Assembly (NCBI GenBank): GCA_963703565.1
Contig: CAVPEW010000043.1
Location: forward strand, 8,246 to 72,245
Reading direction: 5' to 3'
Length of the DNA stretch: 64,000 bases
From: CAVPEW01 sp963703565
GTDB taxonomy: Bacteria; Actinomycetota; Acidimicrobiia; Acidimicrobiales; VFJN01
Positions 8,720-17,606 of the stretch are shown here, in pieces. Position 1 is the stretch's first letter; each line of letters opens with the position of its first letter. Under the pieces are notes generated by a model. The model was given only the letters and a program-made list of their open reading frames with translations, did no database searches and had not been told where the DNA came from. The position numbers and the translations under genes are program-made.

Positions 8720-9889
8720 TCAGGCCGGGATCTTGGGCTCGGGCATCCGGTAGAGCTTCATCGCGTTCTCGTACAGGATCGCCCGGCGCTGGTCGTCGGG
8801 GAGCCCGTCGAGGTTCGAGATCGCGTCGGCCACCGCGTCGCCCTGAAGGCACGTCGGGTGCGGGAAGTCGGTCTCGAACAGGATCCGGTCGATGCCGATG
8901 TCGTCGAGGAGCTTGTCGGGGGCGACACGCTCGAACCAGTACGACGCGTACACCTGACGAGCGAAGTAGAAGCTGGGCAGCTCCTCGAACTCGGGGCGCT
9001 CCTTGGAGACGTCGCCCTCCTTGAAGTGGTAGTCGGCAGCCTCGAGCAGGAACGGGATCCAGCCGATCCCGCTCTCCACCGACACGAACTTGAGCCGCGG
9101 GAAGCGGGGCAGCACACCCGAGAACAACAGGTCGGTGAGCTGCTCGGCGGTGTTGAAGAACAGCGCTGTGCTGGCCCGCCCGTAGGTCGCGCCGAAGCCC
9201 TCGGCCATGATCCGCTCCGCCGAGAACTGCGACATCATGTCGCCGCTGCCGACGTGGAAGCTGACCGGCAGCTCGGCGTCCTGCGCAGCGGCCCAGAGGC
9301 GGTCCCAATGCTTGTCGGCCAGGAAGGGCTGGGCATGGGTCTGGGGAGCACCCGAGAAGATGATGCCGCGCGCGCCGTTGGCGGCCACCCGCTGGATCTC
9401 GGCCACCGCGGCGTCGACGTTCCAGAACGGGCAGGCGGCGATGGCGATGAACCGGTCGGGGGCGACAGCCGCCCAGTCGGTCAACATGTCGTTGTAGGCG
9501 CGCACGCAGTCGAACGCGAGGTCCTGGGGTTCGAGTGTGCGCCACAGCTGCGAGCCGAAGCCACCCACGTTGGGGTACAGCGCCTGGGCCCAGATGCCCA
9601 GCTCGTCCATGAGCGCGAGCCGCGCATGGGGGTCGAAGCTGGCCGGGTGGGCCTCATCGAAGGTCTTGGGGTGCGAAGGGAACTTCTCGGGCCACCCGGC
9701 CTGGGCGGTGACGCACGCCGGCACGAGCCGCTCGTCGCCCAGGTACCAGAACTCCTCGCCCAGCTCGGCGTCGAAGTTCACGTGGGGGATGCGCTCGCCC
9801 CACTTGCTCTTCGACATCCGGGACGTCCAGGTGTCACGAGGCTCGGTGATGTGTGTGTCGGTGTCGATGACGGGCAGCGCCGTGACCAT
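8720..9889 (-). CDS. Metal-dependent amidohydrolase (amidohydrolase_2 family)
   Basis: 389-residue TIM-barrel amidohydrolase_2 protein. It has the canonical N-terminal metal motif as DTDTHITEP, then FWYLGDERLVP, the VSFHVGSGD strand with the metal histidine, VSVESGIGW with a conserved glutamate, and the ETDFPHPTCLQ segment with the terminal aspartate metal ligand. It is clearly paralogous to the plus-strand gene at 5006 but keeps the DxH motif that the other lost. Start ATG 9889; in-frame codons run further upstream but lie in a divergent intergenic region and do not look like family sequence. The enzyme likely hydrolyses or decarboxylates a cyclic intermediate. Confidence 0.88.
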   Translation of the reverse strand: MVTALPVIDTDTHITEPRDTWTSRMSKSKWGERIPHVNFDAELGEEFWYLGDERLVPACVTAQAGWPEKFPSHPKTFDEAHPASFDPHARLALMDELGIWAQALYPNVGGFGSQLWRTLEPQDLAFDCVRAYNDMLTDWAAVAPDRFIAIAACPFWNVDAAVAEIQRVAANGARGIIFSGAPQTHAQPFLADKHWDRLWAAAQDAELPVSFHVGSGDMMSQFSAERIMAEGFGATYGRASTALFFNTAEQLTDLLFSGVLPRFPRLKFVSVESGIGWIPFLLEAADYHFKEGDVSKERPEFEELPSFYFARQVYASYWFERVAPDKLLDDIGIDRILFETDFPHPTCLQGDAVADAISNLDGLPDDQRRAILYENAMKLYRMPEPKIPA

Positions 9890-10058
9890 GTGGTTCCCCC
9901 TGTGTGGGCGGGACCCGCAAGTCCCGCTGTCCCCTCGCCCCACCGTCGCGGTGAGGTCGCGGCATTGTAGGGCACGCGGGGGTGTCACTCGCCCTTCAGG
10001 GCTAGGGTCGGCGTCAGGTGCCGGACCCGGCGTGGTCGGCGTGGGAGGGGGCAGGATC
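9890..10058. promoter_or_regulatory. Divergent intergenic region, amidohydrolase / thiolase operon
   Basis: 169 bases separate the minus-strand amidohydrolase start from the plus-strand thiolase operon, so promoters for both are expected here. I see a GGGAGGGGGCAGG ribosome-binding stretch before 10059 but no clear operator. Confidence 0.4.
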
Positions 10059-11246
10059 ATGGACGGACCGTGGGTCGGGCGCGACCGGTGCGCGGTGGCG
10101 GGCATCGGCGCCACCGAGTTCTCCCGGGACGCCGGGCGCAGCGAGCTGGCCCTGGCCCTCGAGGCTTCGCGCGCCGCCTGCGCCGACGCGGGCATCGACC
10201 CGCGCCTGGTCGACGGGATCGTGCTGTGCGACATGGACGCCACGACCCACAGCGCGCTGGGCGAGGCGCTTGGGGTGCACAACCTGACCTGGTGGGCCCG
10301 GGTCGGCCCCGGCGGCTCGGCGCCCGCTGCCCAGATCGCCCAAGCGGTCGCGGCGATCGTGTCGGGCCAGGCCACCACGGTGCTGTGCCCGCGCTCGCTG
10401 CGCTGGGCCTCCGCGGGCGGTATGGGCGGGATGATGGGTGGGGCCGGCGCCGGCGTGGGCGGCAAGGGCACCAACGAGGAGTTCTTCGTGCCCTACGGGA
10501 TGATGCTGCCGGCCAGTACCTACGCCACCATCGCCCGCCGTCACATGTACGAGTTCGGCACCACCCGCGAGCAGCTGGGCGCCATCGCTCTCGCCTGCCG
10601 CGACCGGGCCAACGCCAACCCGGCGGCCCAGATGCACGACCGGACCCTCGACCTCGACGCCTACCTCGCGGGCAGGATGATCTCCACGCCCCTGGGCCTG
10701 TTCGACTGCTGCCTCGTCACCGACGGGGCCTGTGCCGTCGTGGTCACCGCCACCGAGCGGGCCGCGGACGGACCGACCCCGGTGGTGACCATCCGCGGCG
10801 TGGCGCTGGGCAGCGGGCCCGGCCAGCAGGGCGGGATCCTGTCGCCCTCCCTGGCGCGCGCCGACGTGACCACCTGGCCCTGCCATTGGATCGCCGACAC
10901 GCTGTGGCGCCGCGCCGGGCTGGGACCTGACGACATCGACGTGGTGCAGCTCTACGACTGCTTCACGATCACCGTGCTCATCCAGCTCGAGGACTACGGC
11001 TTCGCCGCCAAGGGCGAGGGCGGCCCCTTCGCCGCCAGCGGAGCACTGGGCATCAACGGCTCCCTGCCGCTCAACACCGCCGGCGGGAACCTCTCCGAGG
11101 GCTACCTGCACGGCATGAACCACGTCGTGGAGGGGGTGCGCCAGCTGCGCGGCGCCTCCACCAACCCGGTACCCGGCGCGGCGACGTGCCTGGTCACCTC
11201 CGGGCCGCCCCTGGCGACCGGCGCGATGGTGCTGGCGGCGGCATGA
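10059..11246 (+). CDS. Thiolase-fold protein, lipid-transfer-protein/Ltp2-like
   Basis: 395-residue thiolase-superfamily protein of the SCP-x/Ltp2-like group. The fold is shown by CAVAGIGATEFSRDAG at the N-terminus, LDAYLAGRMISTPLGLFDCCLVTDGACAVVV in the middle, and VVQLYDCFTITVLIQLEDYGF with GEGGPF and the C-terminal NTAGGNLSEGYLHG motif. The nucleophilic cysteine expected near residue 85 in true thiolases is replaced (VGPGGSAP). This is typical of Ltp2-like aldolases that cleave beta-hydroxyacyl-CoA side chains with a DUF35 partner. Its stop overlaps the next gene, a DUF35 protein, by ATGA, matching the known Ltp2-DUF35 complex. A retro-aldolase role is inference. Confidence 0.85.
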   Translation: MDGPWVGRDRCAVAGIGATEFSRDAGRSELALALEASRAACADAGIDPRLVDGIVLCDMDATTHSALGEALGVHNLTWWARVGPGGSAPAAQIAQAVAAIVSGQATTVLCPRSLRWASAGGMGGMMGGAGAGVGGKGTNEEFFVPYGMMLPASTYATIARRHMYEFGTTREQLGAIALACRDRANANPAAQMHDRTLDLDAYLAGRMISTPLGLFDCCLVTDGACAVVVTATERAADGPTPVVTIRGVALGSGPGQQGGILSPSLARADVTTWPCHWIADTLWRRAGLGPDDIDVVQLYDCFTITVLIQLEDYGFAAKGEGGPFAASGALGINGSLPLNTAGGNLSEGYLHGMNHVVEGVRQLRGASTNPVPGAATCLVTSGPPLATGAMVLAAA

Positions 11247-11644
11247 CGGACTGGCCGCGCCCCCTGCCGGCGCTGGACCCCGACACCAGAGGACACTTCG
11301 ACGCCGCGGCGCGCGGCGAGGTGGCGGTCTGCGTGTGCGCCCGTTGCGGTGCCGTGCTCCACCTGCCCCGGCCCGGGTGCCACCACTGCGGGTCCGACCA
11401 GGTGCGCTGGCGCACCGTCGCACCCACGGCGAAGTTGTGGTCGTTCACAACCGTGCACCAGCGCTTCCACCCTGCCTTCGAGCCGCCCTACACGGTGGTG
11501 GTCGTCGCCCTCGACGAACTGCCGTCCGTGCACCTGACAGGCCAACTGCCGGGCGAGCCCGACCTGGCGATCGGCATGCCGATGCGGGCGCGCTTCGAAG
11601 CGGTGGGCGAGGTGACCCTGGTCCAGTGGGAGCCCGACCGGTAG
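11243..11644 (+). CDS. Zn-ribbon/OB-fold protein (DUF35), partner of Ltp2-like protein
   Basis: 133-residue DUF35 protein: an N-terminal rubredoxin-like zinc ribbon with two CxxC pairs (CARCG and CHHCG about 15 residues apart), then an OB-fold (WSFTTVHQRFHPAFEPPYTVVVVALDE). In steroid side-chain degradation such proteins or domains bind the thiolase-fold aldolase and position the CoA ester. Start ATG 11243 overlaps the preceding stop, indicating coupled synthesis of the two subunits. It is paralogous to the DUF35 gene at 12860. Confidence 0.9.
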   Translation: MTDWPRPLPALDPDTRGHFDAAARGEVAVCVCARCGAVLHLPRPGCHHCGSDQVRWRTVAPTAKLWSFTTVHQRFHPAFEPPYTVVVVALDELPSVHLTGQLPGEPDLAIGMPMRARFEAVGEVTLVQWEPDR

Positions 11645-11684
11645 CCGCTGCTACGGTCCGGACCCGAGTCACAGGGGGGAGCGA

Positions 11685-12863
11685 ATGGGGGATCTGCGAG
11701 GTTCCGCGGCCATCGTCGGCATCGCCGAGATGCCACCGGTCAAGGCGCCGCCGCCCGAGCGCGAGATCGACATCATGGGCCGCTTGGCCGCCGAGGCCCT
11801 CGCCGACGCCGGGCTCGGGCGCGGTGACGTCGACGGGCTGCTCACCGTGCCCCCGCCGGGCATGACGATGCTGTTCCCCACGATGCTGGCCGAGTACCTG
11901 GGAGTGACTCCGCGCTACGCCGACGTGGTCGACCTGGGCGGTGCCACCGCGGCGGGCATGGTCTGGCGGGCGGCGGCCGCCATCGCCACCGGCATGGCCG
12001 ACACCGTCGTGTGCGCGATGTCCTCGGTCCTCGACCCGGCCCGGTTCTCGCGGGCGTTCTCGGCCGACGGGGCGGGCGCCGCGCTCGGCATCGGCGACTT
12101 CGAGGCCCCCTACGGACCCATGGGCGTCAACTCCGCGTACGCCATGGCGGCGCGCCGCCACATGCACGAGTTCGGCACCACCTCGCGCCAGTTGGCCCGC
12201 ATCGCCGTCGACCAGCGCACCAACGCCCTGTCGAACCCCCGCGCCCTGTACGGCCACGAGGCGATCACCGTCGAGGACGTGCTGTCCTCACGTCTGGTCG
12301 TGGACCCGCTGCACCTGCTCGAGATCGTGCGGCCCTGCTCGGGCGGTGCCGCCTACGTGATCACCAGCCCCGAGCGCGCGGCCGACTGCCGCAGCGCGCC
12401 GGTGTGGCTGCTCGGCGCCGGCGAGGGGATCGGCCCCGGCCCGACCGCGAACGGGGCCACCGTCACCACCACTCCCATCGCCCAGGCGGCGCCCCGGGCG
12501 TTCGCCACCGCCGGGGTGACCCCGGCCGACGTCGACGTGCTGTCGGTCTACGACTGCTACACGATCATGGTGCTGCTCACCCTCGAGGACGCCGGCTTCT
12601 GCCCCAAGGGCGAGGGCGGACCGTTCGTGGAATCCACCGACCTCACCGCGGGCGGTGACCTGCCCGTCAACACCCACGGCGGCCAGCTCAGCTTCGGCCA
12701 GGCCGGCATCGCCGGCGGCGCCTCCCACATCGTCGAGGCGGTCCGTCAGGTCCGAGGCGAGGCCGGCGAGGTGCAGGTGCCCCAGTGCGAGCTGGCCTTC
12801 GTCAACGGCAACGGCGGGACCATGGGCGAGGAGACCTCGCTGGTGCTGGGGAGCAGCAGGTGA
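11685..12863 (+). CDS. Thiolase-fold protein, second Ltp2-like paralogue
   Basis: 392-residue thiolase-superfamily protein paralogous to the one at 10059. It shares AAIVGIAEMPP at the start, RRHMHEFGTTSRQLARIAVDQR, SVYDCYTIMVLLTLEDAGFCPKGEGGPF and the NTHGGQLSFGQAG C-terminal motif. The position of the thiolase nucleophile reads DLGGATAAG, so the cysteine is missing here too. A GGGGGGAGCGA site precedes ATG 11685. Its stop overlaps the second DUF35 gene by GTGA. Having two complete thiolase/DUF35 pairs in tandem suggests two rounds of carbon-carbon cleavage or a heteromeric enzyme. Confidence 0.85.
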   Translation: MGDLRGSAAIVGIAEMPPVKAPPPEREIDIMGRLAAEALADAGLGRGDVDGLLTVPPPGMTMLFPTMLAEYLGVTPRYADVVDLGGATAAGMVWRAAAAIATGMADTVVCAMSSVLDPARFSRAFSADGAGAALGIGDFEAPYGPMGVNSAYAMAARRHMHEFGTTSRQLARIAVDQRTNALSNPRALYGHEAITVEDVLSSRLVVDPLHLLEIVRPCSGGAAYVITSPERAADCRSAPVWLLGAGEGIGPGPTANGATVTTTPIAQAAPRAFATAGVTPADVDVLSVYDCYTIMVLLTLEDAGFCPKGEGGPFVESTDLTAGGDLPVNTHGGQLSFGQAGIAGGASHIVEAVRQVRGEAGEVQVPQCELAFVNGNGGTMGEETSLVLGSSR

Positions 12864-13273
12864 GCGGCAAGCCCCGCCCCCGGGTGCACCCCGTGTCCGC
12901 GCCGTTCTGGCAGGCGGCACGCGAGCACCGGCTGATCGCGCCGCGCTGCGAGGACTGCGGCCTGGTGTTCCTGCAGCCGCGGGCCGTGTGCCCGGGCTGC
13001 CTGGGCTCCCACCTTGGCTGGGCCGAGCTGTCCGGGCGGGGTCGCGTCTACACCTGCACCGTGGTCCGCCAGCCGGCGCACCCCGCCTTCCTCGACGACG
13101 TGCCCTACGTGTACGCCGTGGTCGAGCTCGAAGAGGGGTGCCGGCTCGCCACCAACGTGGTCGGCTGCGAGCCCACCGACGTCGTTCCCGACATGGCCGT
13201 GCAGGTCGTGTGGGACGACGTCGACGACGAGCTGACCCTGCCCCGCTTCGTGCCGGTCGCCAGCCCGGCCTGA
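12860..13273 (+). CDS. Zn-ribbon/OB-fold protein (DUF35), second copy
   Basis: 137-residue DUF35 protein. The zinc ribbon has CEDCG and CPGCLG pairs around residues 33-52, followed by the OB-fold segment RVYTCTVVRQPAHPAF and VYAVVELEEGCRLATNVVG. Start GTG 12860 overlaps the stop of the second thiolase-fold gene. Same presumed role as the DUF35 protein at 11243: a structural and CoA-positioning partner of its coupled thiolase-like subunit. Confidence 0.9.
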   Translation: MSGKPRPRVHPVSAPFWQAAREHRLIAPRCEDCGLVFLQPRAVCPGCLGSHLGWAELSGRGRVYTCTVVRQPAHPAFLDDVPYVYAVVELEEGCRLATNVVGCEPTDVVPDMAVQVVWDDVDDELTLPRFVPVASPA

Positions 13274-13338
13274 GGCTGCCCTGGCCAGTTCGCCCAGCCC
13301 ACCAAGCCACCCGATCCGACCACCCACACGGAGGAACC

Positions 13339-13761
13339 ATGTCCTACGAGATGGCCGTCGAGCGCGGCAAGATCCGGGAGTTCGCCCGGGCGACCCGCTC
13401 GCGCAACCCCGCCTACCTCGACGACCCCCAGCCGGTGTGCCCGCCGACGTTCCTGCAGACGTCGAGCTTCTGGGCCCCGGCCAGCGGCGGTGGCGACGAC
13501 CTGCTCAAGGCGCTCGGCGGCGACCTCTCGCGCGCCCTGCACGGCGAGCAGGAGTTCATCTTCCACGGCGAACCGCCGCGGGCCGGGACCATCCTGGAGG
13601 TGAGCAGCCGCGCCGGCGACACCTGGGAGAAGCAGGGCAAGCGCGGCGGCACCCTCAAGTTCACCCAGACCATCACCGAGTTCCGCGACCAGCAGGGCAA
13701 CCTCGTGGCCGAGGGCAAGTCCACCCTGATCATCACCGAGCGCGCACCGAGCGAGGGCTGA
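13339..13761 (+). CDS. MaoC-like half-hydratase (FAS1-type N-terminal dehydratase domain)
   Basis: 140-residue single hot-dog domain of the MaoC_dehydrat_N type. Visible features are RGKIREFARATRSRNPAYLDD near the N-terminus, then HGEQEFIFHGEPPRAG and TLKFTQTITEFRDQQGNLVAEGKST. It lacks the DFNPIHHD-type hydratase-2 motif, which its downstream neighbour carries. In ChsH1/ChsH2-type enoyl-CoA hydratases such half-domains pair into a heterodimer that hydrates bulky enoyl-CoAs. Start ATG 13339 follows a GGAGGAA site. Three bases separate its stop from the next gene. It probably feeds hydroxyacyl-CoA to the Ltp2-like proteins upstream. Confidence 0.88.
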   Translation: MSYEMAVERGKIREFARATRSRNPAYLDDPQPVCPPTFLQTSSFWAPASGGGDDLLKALGGDLSRALHGEQEFIFHGEPPRAGTILEVSSRAGDTWEKQGKRGGTLKFTQTITEFRDQQGNLVAEGKSTLIITERAPSEG

Positions 13762-13764
13762 GCC

Positions 13765-14187
13765 GTGTCCGTCAAGTTCTCCGATCTCAAGCCGGGCGAC
13801 CCGGGCCCCGAGCCCATGGTGGTGGGTCCGCTCAACCGGACCGACTTCGTGAGGTACCAGGGGGCGTCGGGCGACTTCAACCCGATCCACCACGACGACA
13901 CGTTCGCACAGGCCTCGGGCTTCCCCAGCGTGTTCTCGGTGGGGATGTTCCAGGCGGGCTGCCTGGCCACCTACGCCACCGAGTGGCTCGGCCCGGCCAA
14001 CGTGCGTCGCTACGGCGTGCGCTTCAGCGAGCAGGTGTGGCCCGAGGACACGCTGACCCTGTCGGGCACCGTGTCCGCCACCCGTGAGGAGGCCGGCGAG
14101 AAGCTCGTCGACGTCGACCTGGTCTGCACCCGCCAGACCGGCGGCGTGGCCCTGAAGGGCTGGGCCACCTTCGCAGTCGCCGACTGA
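13765..14187 (+). CDS. MaoC-family enoyl-CoA hydratase, catalytic half
   Basis: 140-residue MaoC hot-dog domain with the hydratase-2 catalytic motif around residues 34-48 (ASGDFNPIHHDDTFA), where Asp and His act in water addition. Next come FSVGMFQAGCLATY and VRRYGVRFSEQVWPEDTLTLSG. Start GTG 13765. It forms a tight pair with the non-catalytic half domain just upstream, a layout seen in heteromeric hydratases acting on branched or steroid-derived enoyl-CoAs. Last gene of the thiolase/DUF35/MaoC operon, ended by the hairpin at 14195-14235. Confidence 0.9.
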   Translation: MSVKFSDLKPGDPGPEPMVVGPLNRTDFVRYQGASGDFNPIHHDDTFAQASGFPSVFSVGMFQAGCLATYATEWLGPANVRRYGVRFSEQVWPEDTLTLSGTVSATREEAGEKLVDVDLVCTRQTGGVALKGWATFAVAD

Positions 14188-14194
14188 CCCGCTC

Positions 14195-14235
14195 CGGGGC
14201 GCCCGGCGGTGGGTGACCCGCCGCCGGGCGCCCCG
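14195..14235. terminator. Terminator-like hairpin
   Basis: Inverted repeat with 15-base GC-rich arms (14195-14209 and 14221-14235) and an 11-base loop, 8 bases after the MaoC stop and between convergent genes. No U-tract is present. Likely a bidirectional terminator. Confidence 0.75.
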
Positions 14236-14295
14236 GGCGCGTCCGCGGGCGAACGAGGTGTCGACGGCCCGTGCCCGTCGCCCGGCCCGGCGGCG

Positions 14296-15714
14296 TCAGC
14301 CGGCCTGCGAGCCGTCGATCACGTCGTAGGCCACGCGGCCGGCCACGACCGTCGCGAGCACCGAGATGCCGGCCAGCTCTTCGTGGGCGACCTCGAGCGG
14401 ATCGGCGTCGAGCACGACCAGGTCGGCCCTGCCCCCCTCGACCAGGCGCCCGGGCGAAGGGGTCGGCCCGACCTGCGCCGCGTGTGACGTCACCATGGCC
14501 AGCGCCTCCCCAGCTCCGACCCGCTCGCCCGGGCCCAGCCGGCGCGTGACCGCGGCGGCGAGCGACTCGAGCGGCACGGCGGGCACCACGGGAGCGTCGC
14601 TCGATGCGGCCACGGTCACGCCCACGGCGCGCAGGCTGGCCGCCCGGTACAGCCAGTCCTGCTCCACCGGTCCGAACTGGGTCGCGTACTTGGCGCCGCG
14701 TCGGGCCAGGAACGAGGGCTGGGTGACCACCGCCACACCGCAGACGGCCAGAGCCGCCACCTGTTCGGGGAGGCACAGCGAGCAGTGCTCGACGCGGTCG
14801 GGCGGCGAACCCACCGGGCGCGGATGTCGAGCCAGCACCTCGATCAGGCGGGCCACGCCGTCGACGTCGGTGACGTGCACCGCCACGGGGTGCTCGGCGG
14901 CGCGCGCCCCGGCCAGGACGGCGTCGAGCTCGTCGTCGGAGGGATCGTCGCCCTCGATGACGATCTTGATGTGGCCCACCGTCAGCCTCCCGTGGCGCGT
15001 GCCGAAGCGCAGGCCAGCCGTCGTGGTGGCCGCGTCCGCGCTCACCATGGCGGTCACGGCGGGGCCGTCGGTGCTCAGCGAGCGGTCGAGCAGGGCCAAG
15101 GTGGCGGCGTCGTTGGTCACCGTCGCGTCGGTGAGCGCCACCAGGCCCGCAGCGAGGTGCTCGCCGGCCTGCTCGGCCAGCGCCGCCACCAGATCCGGCT
15201 CGCCCAGCGCCGGCACCCCCGCCAGCGCCGGGGCCCGCGCCGCTACGACGCCGGTGGCGGTGCCGTCGGGTCGGCGCGAGACCCCGGGGGTGCCGTCCTC
15301 GCGCTCGGCGTCGACGCCCAGCGCGACCATGGCTGGCGAGTTGAGGTGGACGACGTGCCCGGCGGCGTGGTGCACCACCACCGGCACCCGCGGGGCGGCC
15401 CGGTCGAGCACGGCGCGCGGCAGCGGGTCACCGGTCGGGCCCGGTCGGTCCATCAGCGCCTCGTCGAAGCCGACGGCGCGGACCCAACCGTCCGAGCGCG
15501 CCGGCTGGCGGGCCGCGTCGGCCACCAAACGAGCGAGCGCGGCCAGGTCGGGGGCGCGCTCTGGTCCCAAGTCGAGCGACAGCTTGGCGGCGGCGGCCGC
15601 CAGCAGGTGCAGGTGCGGGTCGACGAAGCCGGGCACCACGACCGCGCCGGGCGGCAGGGGCACGGCGTCGGGTCCGGGGCCGAGGCCGACGACGCGCCCG
15701 TCGCGAACCGTCAC
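14296..15714 (-). CDS. Amidohydrolase family protein (YtcJ / N-substituted formamide deformylase-like)
   Basis: 472-residue amidohydrolase_3-type metal hydrolase. It has the entry motif VVVPGFVDPHLHLL with the HxH metal pair, a mid-chain VGHIKIVIEGDDPSDDE segment with the bridging lysine, VAVHVTDVDG, VEHCSLCLPEQ, and the C-terminal SSDAPVVP and GGRADLVVLDADPLEV motifs. The GTG at 15714 is the first usable start, but sequence before it (VRTGDPRRPLAEG) looks like the family's first beta strands. The true start may therefore be a non-standard codon up to about 15786, at the end of the acyl-CoA synthetase gene. Substrate unknown. Confidence 0.85.
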   Translation of the reverse strand: MTVRDGRVVGLGPGPDAVPLPPGAVVVPGFVDPHLHLLAAAAAKLSLDLGPERAPDLAALARLVADAARQPARSDGWVRAVGFDEALMDRPGPTGDPLPRAVLDRAAPRVPVVVHHAAGHVVHLNSPAMVALGVDAEREDGTPGVSRRPDGTATGVVAARAPALAGVPALGEPDLVAALAEQAGEHLAAGLVALTDATVTNDAATLALLDRSLSTDGPAVTAMVSADAATTTAGLRFGTRHGRLTVGHIKIVIEGDDPSDDELDAVLAGARAAEHPVAVHVTDVDGVARLIEVLARHPRPVGSPPDRVEHCSLCLPEQVAALAVCGVAVVTQPSFLARRGAKYATQFGPVEQDWLYRAASLRAVGVTVAASSDAPVVPAVPLESLAAAVTRRLGPGERVGAGEALAMVTSHAAQVGPTPSPGRLVEGGRADLVVLDADPLEVAHEELAGISVLATVVAGRVAYDVIDGSQAG

Positions 15715-15782
15715 GCCCTCGGCCAGGGGTCGGCGGGGGTCGCCGGTGCGGACCGTGGCCCGCCAAGAGGCCGCCGGGGCGC

Positions 15783-17342
15783 TCAGCTCCCGATCGATCC
15801 CAGCGACTCGGTCAGGACGGGCAGGAGATCGCGCCGCAGGACCTTTCCGGTCGAGGTGCGAGGCAGCTCCTCGAGCAGGAGCACCTCCTCGGGTCGCTTG
15901 AACGAGGCCAGCCGCTCTGCGCAGAAGGCGACGAGGTCCTCGGCAGTGGTGTCCGAACCCTCCCGCACCACCGCCGCGGCGACGACGCGCTCCCCCCAGG
16001 TCTCGTCCGGCGTGCCGACCACCGCGGCCTCCACCACGTCGGGATGCTCGTAGAGCACCCCCTCGACCTCCTCGGGCGAGACGTTCTCGCCTCCGCGGAT
16101 GATCATGTCGCCCGCCCGGCCGACCAGGAACAGGTACCCGTCCTCATCGATGCGGCCCAGGTCGCCGGTGTGGACCCAACCATCGTCGTCGAGGGTGACC
16201 CTCGTCTTCTCCTTGGCCCCCCAGTAGCCGGTCATGGCCCGGAAGGTGCGCAGCTGCACCTCACCGATCTCGTCGGGGCCGAGCTCGTTGCCCTCGGGGT
16301 CCACGACTCGCAGCTCCACGTCGTCGAGGGGCCGCCCGACCGACGACAGCCGCCGGCGCCGGGCCTCTACCTCCGGTCCCTCGCCGTGGATCCGGTGGTC
16401 GTCGGGACCCAGCACCGTGACCGTCGAGGTCGTCTCGGTCTGGCCGTACGCGCCCGACCACGACACGTCCTGCGGGAAGGCCTCGATGGCTCTGCGGATC
16501 ACCGCCGGAGGCATCGGTGCGGCACCGTAGGTGATCATCTGCAAGCTGGACAGGTCGGCGTCGCCCAGCCCCGGTTCGTCGAGCAGGCGGGCGAGCATCG
16601 TCGGCACCAGGAACGAGTGGGTGACGCGGTGCCGGGCCACGGCGTCGAGCCAGGCGGTCGGCTCGAACTGGGGCAGCAGCACGGTCGTGCGCCCCGAGTA
16701 CAGCGGGTTGAGCAGCGATGTCAGCCCGGCGATGTGGTAAAGGGGCGCGGACAGCAGCGAGATGCCCTCGTCGGTCCCGTCTGCGGCGTCGTTGGCCGCC
16801 ATCACGTACCCGGTGAAGCCGCCGTGGGTGAGCATCACGCCCTTGGGCAGCGATGTCGTCCCGCTGGTGTAGAGCAGGATGGCCAGCTCGGCGTCGTCGA
16901 CGTCGGCCACCTCGTAGTCCGGCTCGGCCGCGTCGCGCGCCGCCGCGTAGCCGTCGGGGTCGTCGAGCACGACCACCTGGCCGAGCGCCTCGGAGCGGAC
17001 CTCGTCGACCATCGACCGGTAGCGCGACTCCACGAAGAGGACCTTGGCACCCGAGTCGCCGAGCAGGTGGCGCAGCTCGTCCTGCTTGGCCCGGAAGTTC
17101 ATCGGGACCGCGGTGGCGCCCAGCGACGCCGTGCCCAGCAGCACCTCGACGAGCTCGATCCTGTTCGTGGACAAGATGCCGACCCGGTCGCCGGGCGCGA
17201 TGCCGTAGGAGGCCAGCAGGCCGGCGGCCCCGGCCACGCCGGCCCTCAGCTCCCCGTAGGTCCGGGACCGCTCGGCGTCTCTCAGAGCGACGTGGTCCTC
17301 CACGATCATCGCGGGGATGTCGATCAGCATGGCCAGGTTCAT
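15783..17342 (-). CDS. Acyl-CoA synthetase / AMP-dependent ligase
   Basis: 519-residue ANL-superfamily adenylating enzyme that activates a carboxylic acid to its CoA thioester with ATP. Motifs in order: ILLYTSGTTSLPKGV (P-loop, ~155), YGAAPMPP (~270), YGQTETTSTV (A5), the hinge region TGDLGRIDEDGYLFLVGR, and the C-terminal PRTSTGKVLRRDL with the catalytic lysine. ATG 17342 is chosen over longer in-frame codons because of an upstream GGAAGG and because the family N-terminus begins here (IPAMIVEDHVALRDAE). It likely supplies CoA esters to the neighbouring hydratases, CoA-transferases and thiolase-like enzymes. Confidence 0.92.
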   Translation of the reverse strand: MNLAMLIDIPAMIVEDHVALRDAERSRTYGELRAGVAGAAGLLASYGIAPGDRVGILSTNRIELVEVLLGTASLGATAVPMNFRAKQDELRHLLGDSGAKVLFVESRYRSMVDEVRSEALGQVVVLDDPDGYAAARDAAEPDYEVADVDDAELAILLYTSGTTSLPKGVMLTHGGFTGYVMAANDAADGTDEGISLLSAPLYHIAGLTSLLNPLYSGRTTVLLPQFEPTAWLDAVARHRVTHSFLVPTMLARLLDEPGLGDADLSSLQMITYGAAPMPPAVIRRAIEAFPQDVSWSGAYGQTETTSTVTVLGPDDHRIHGEGPEVEARRRRLSSVGRPLDDVELRVVDPEGNELGPDEIGEVQLRTFRAMTGYWGAKEKTRVTLDDDGWVHTGDLGRIDEDGYLFLVGRAGDMIIRGGENVSPEEVEGVLYEHPDVVEAAVVGTPDETWGERVVAAAVVREGSDTTAEDLVAFCAERLASFKRPEEVLLLEELPRTSTGKVLRRDLLPVLTESLGSIGS

Positions 17343-17606
17343 CGGTCTGCCTTCCGGGATTCGTGCGGCCAACGCACTCGTGGGCCGTGTTGTCGGACGT
17401 GGCTGCGCCGGGGCGATCGGGTCGCGTCCAGACACGCGGCTCGGTCCCCCACGCAGCGGTGCACGGCCGGTGATGCTCGCATACGGCGACCCCCCGCCGC
17501 CCGTCCCGGTACCCTCCGCGGCCGTGGCCCGCCCCGGAACCGCCCGCGCCGGAGCGGGCGGCGGGGCCCGACCCGGCACGGCGCCGGCAGGGTCGGCGAG
17601 GCGGCG
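17343..17606. promoter_or_regulatory. Divergent intergenic region, acyl-CoA synthetase / LLM gene
   Basis: 264 very GC-rich bases between divergent genes. No persuasive open frame, hairpin or riboswitch was recognised; promoters for both sides are presumed to be here. Confidence 0.35.
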
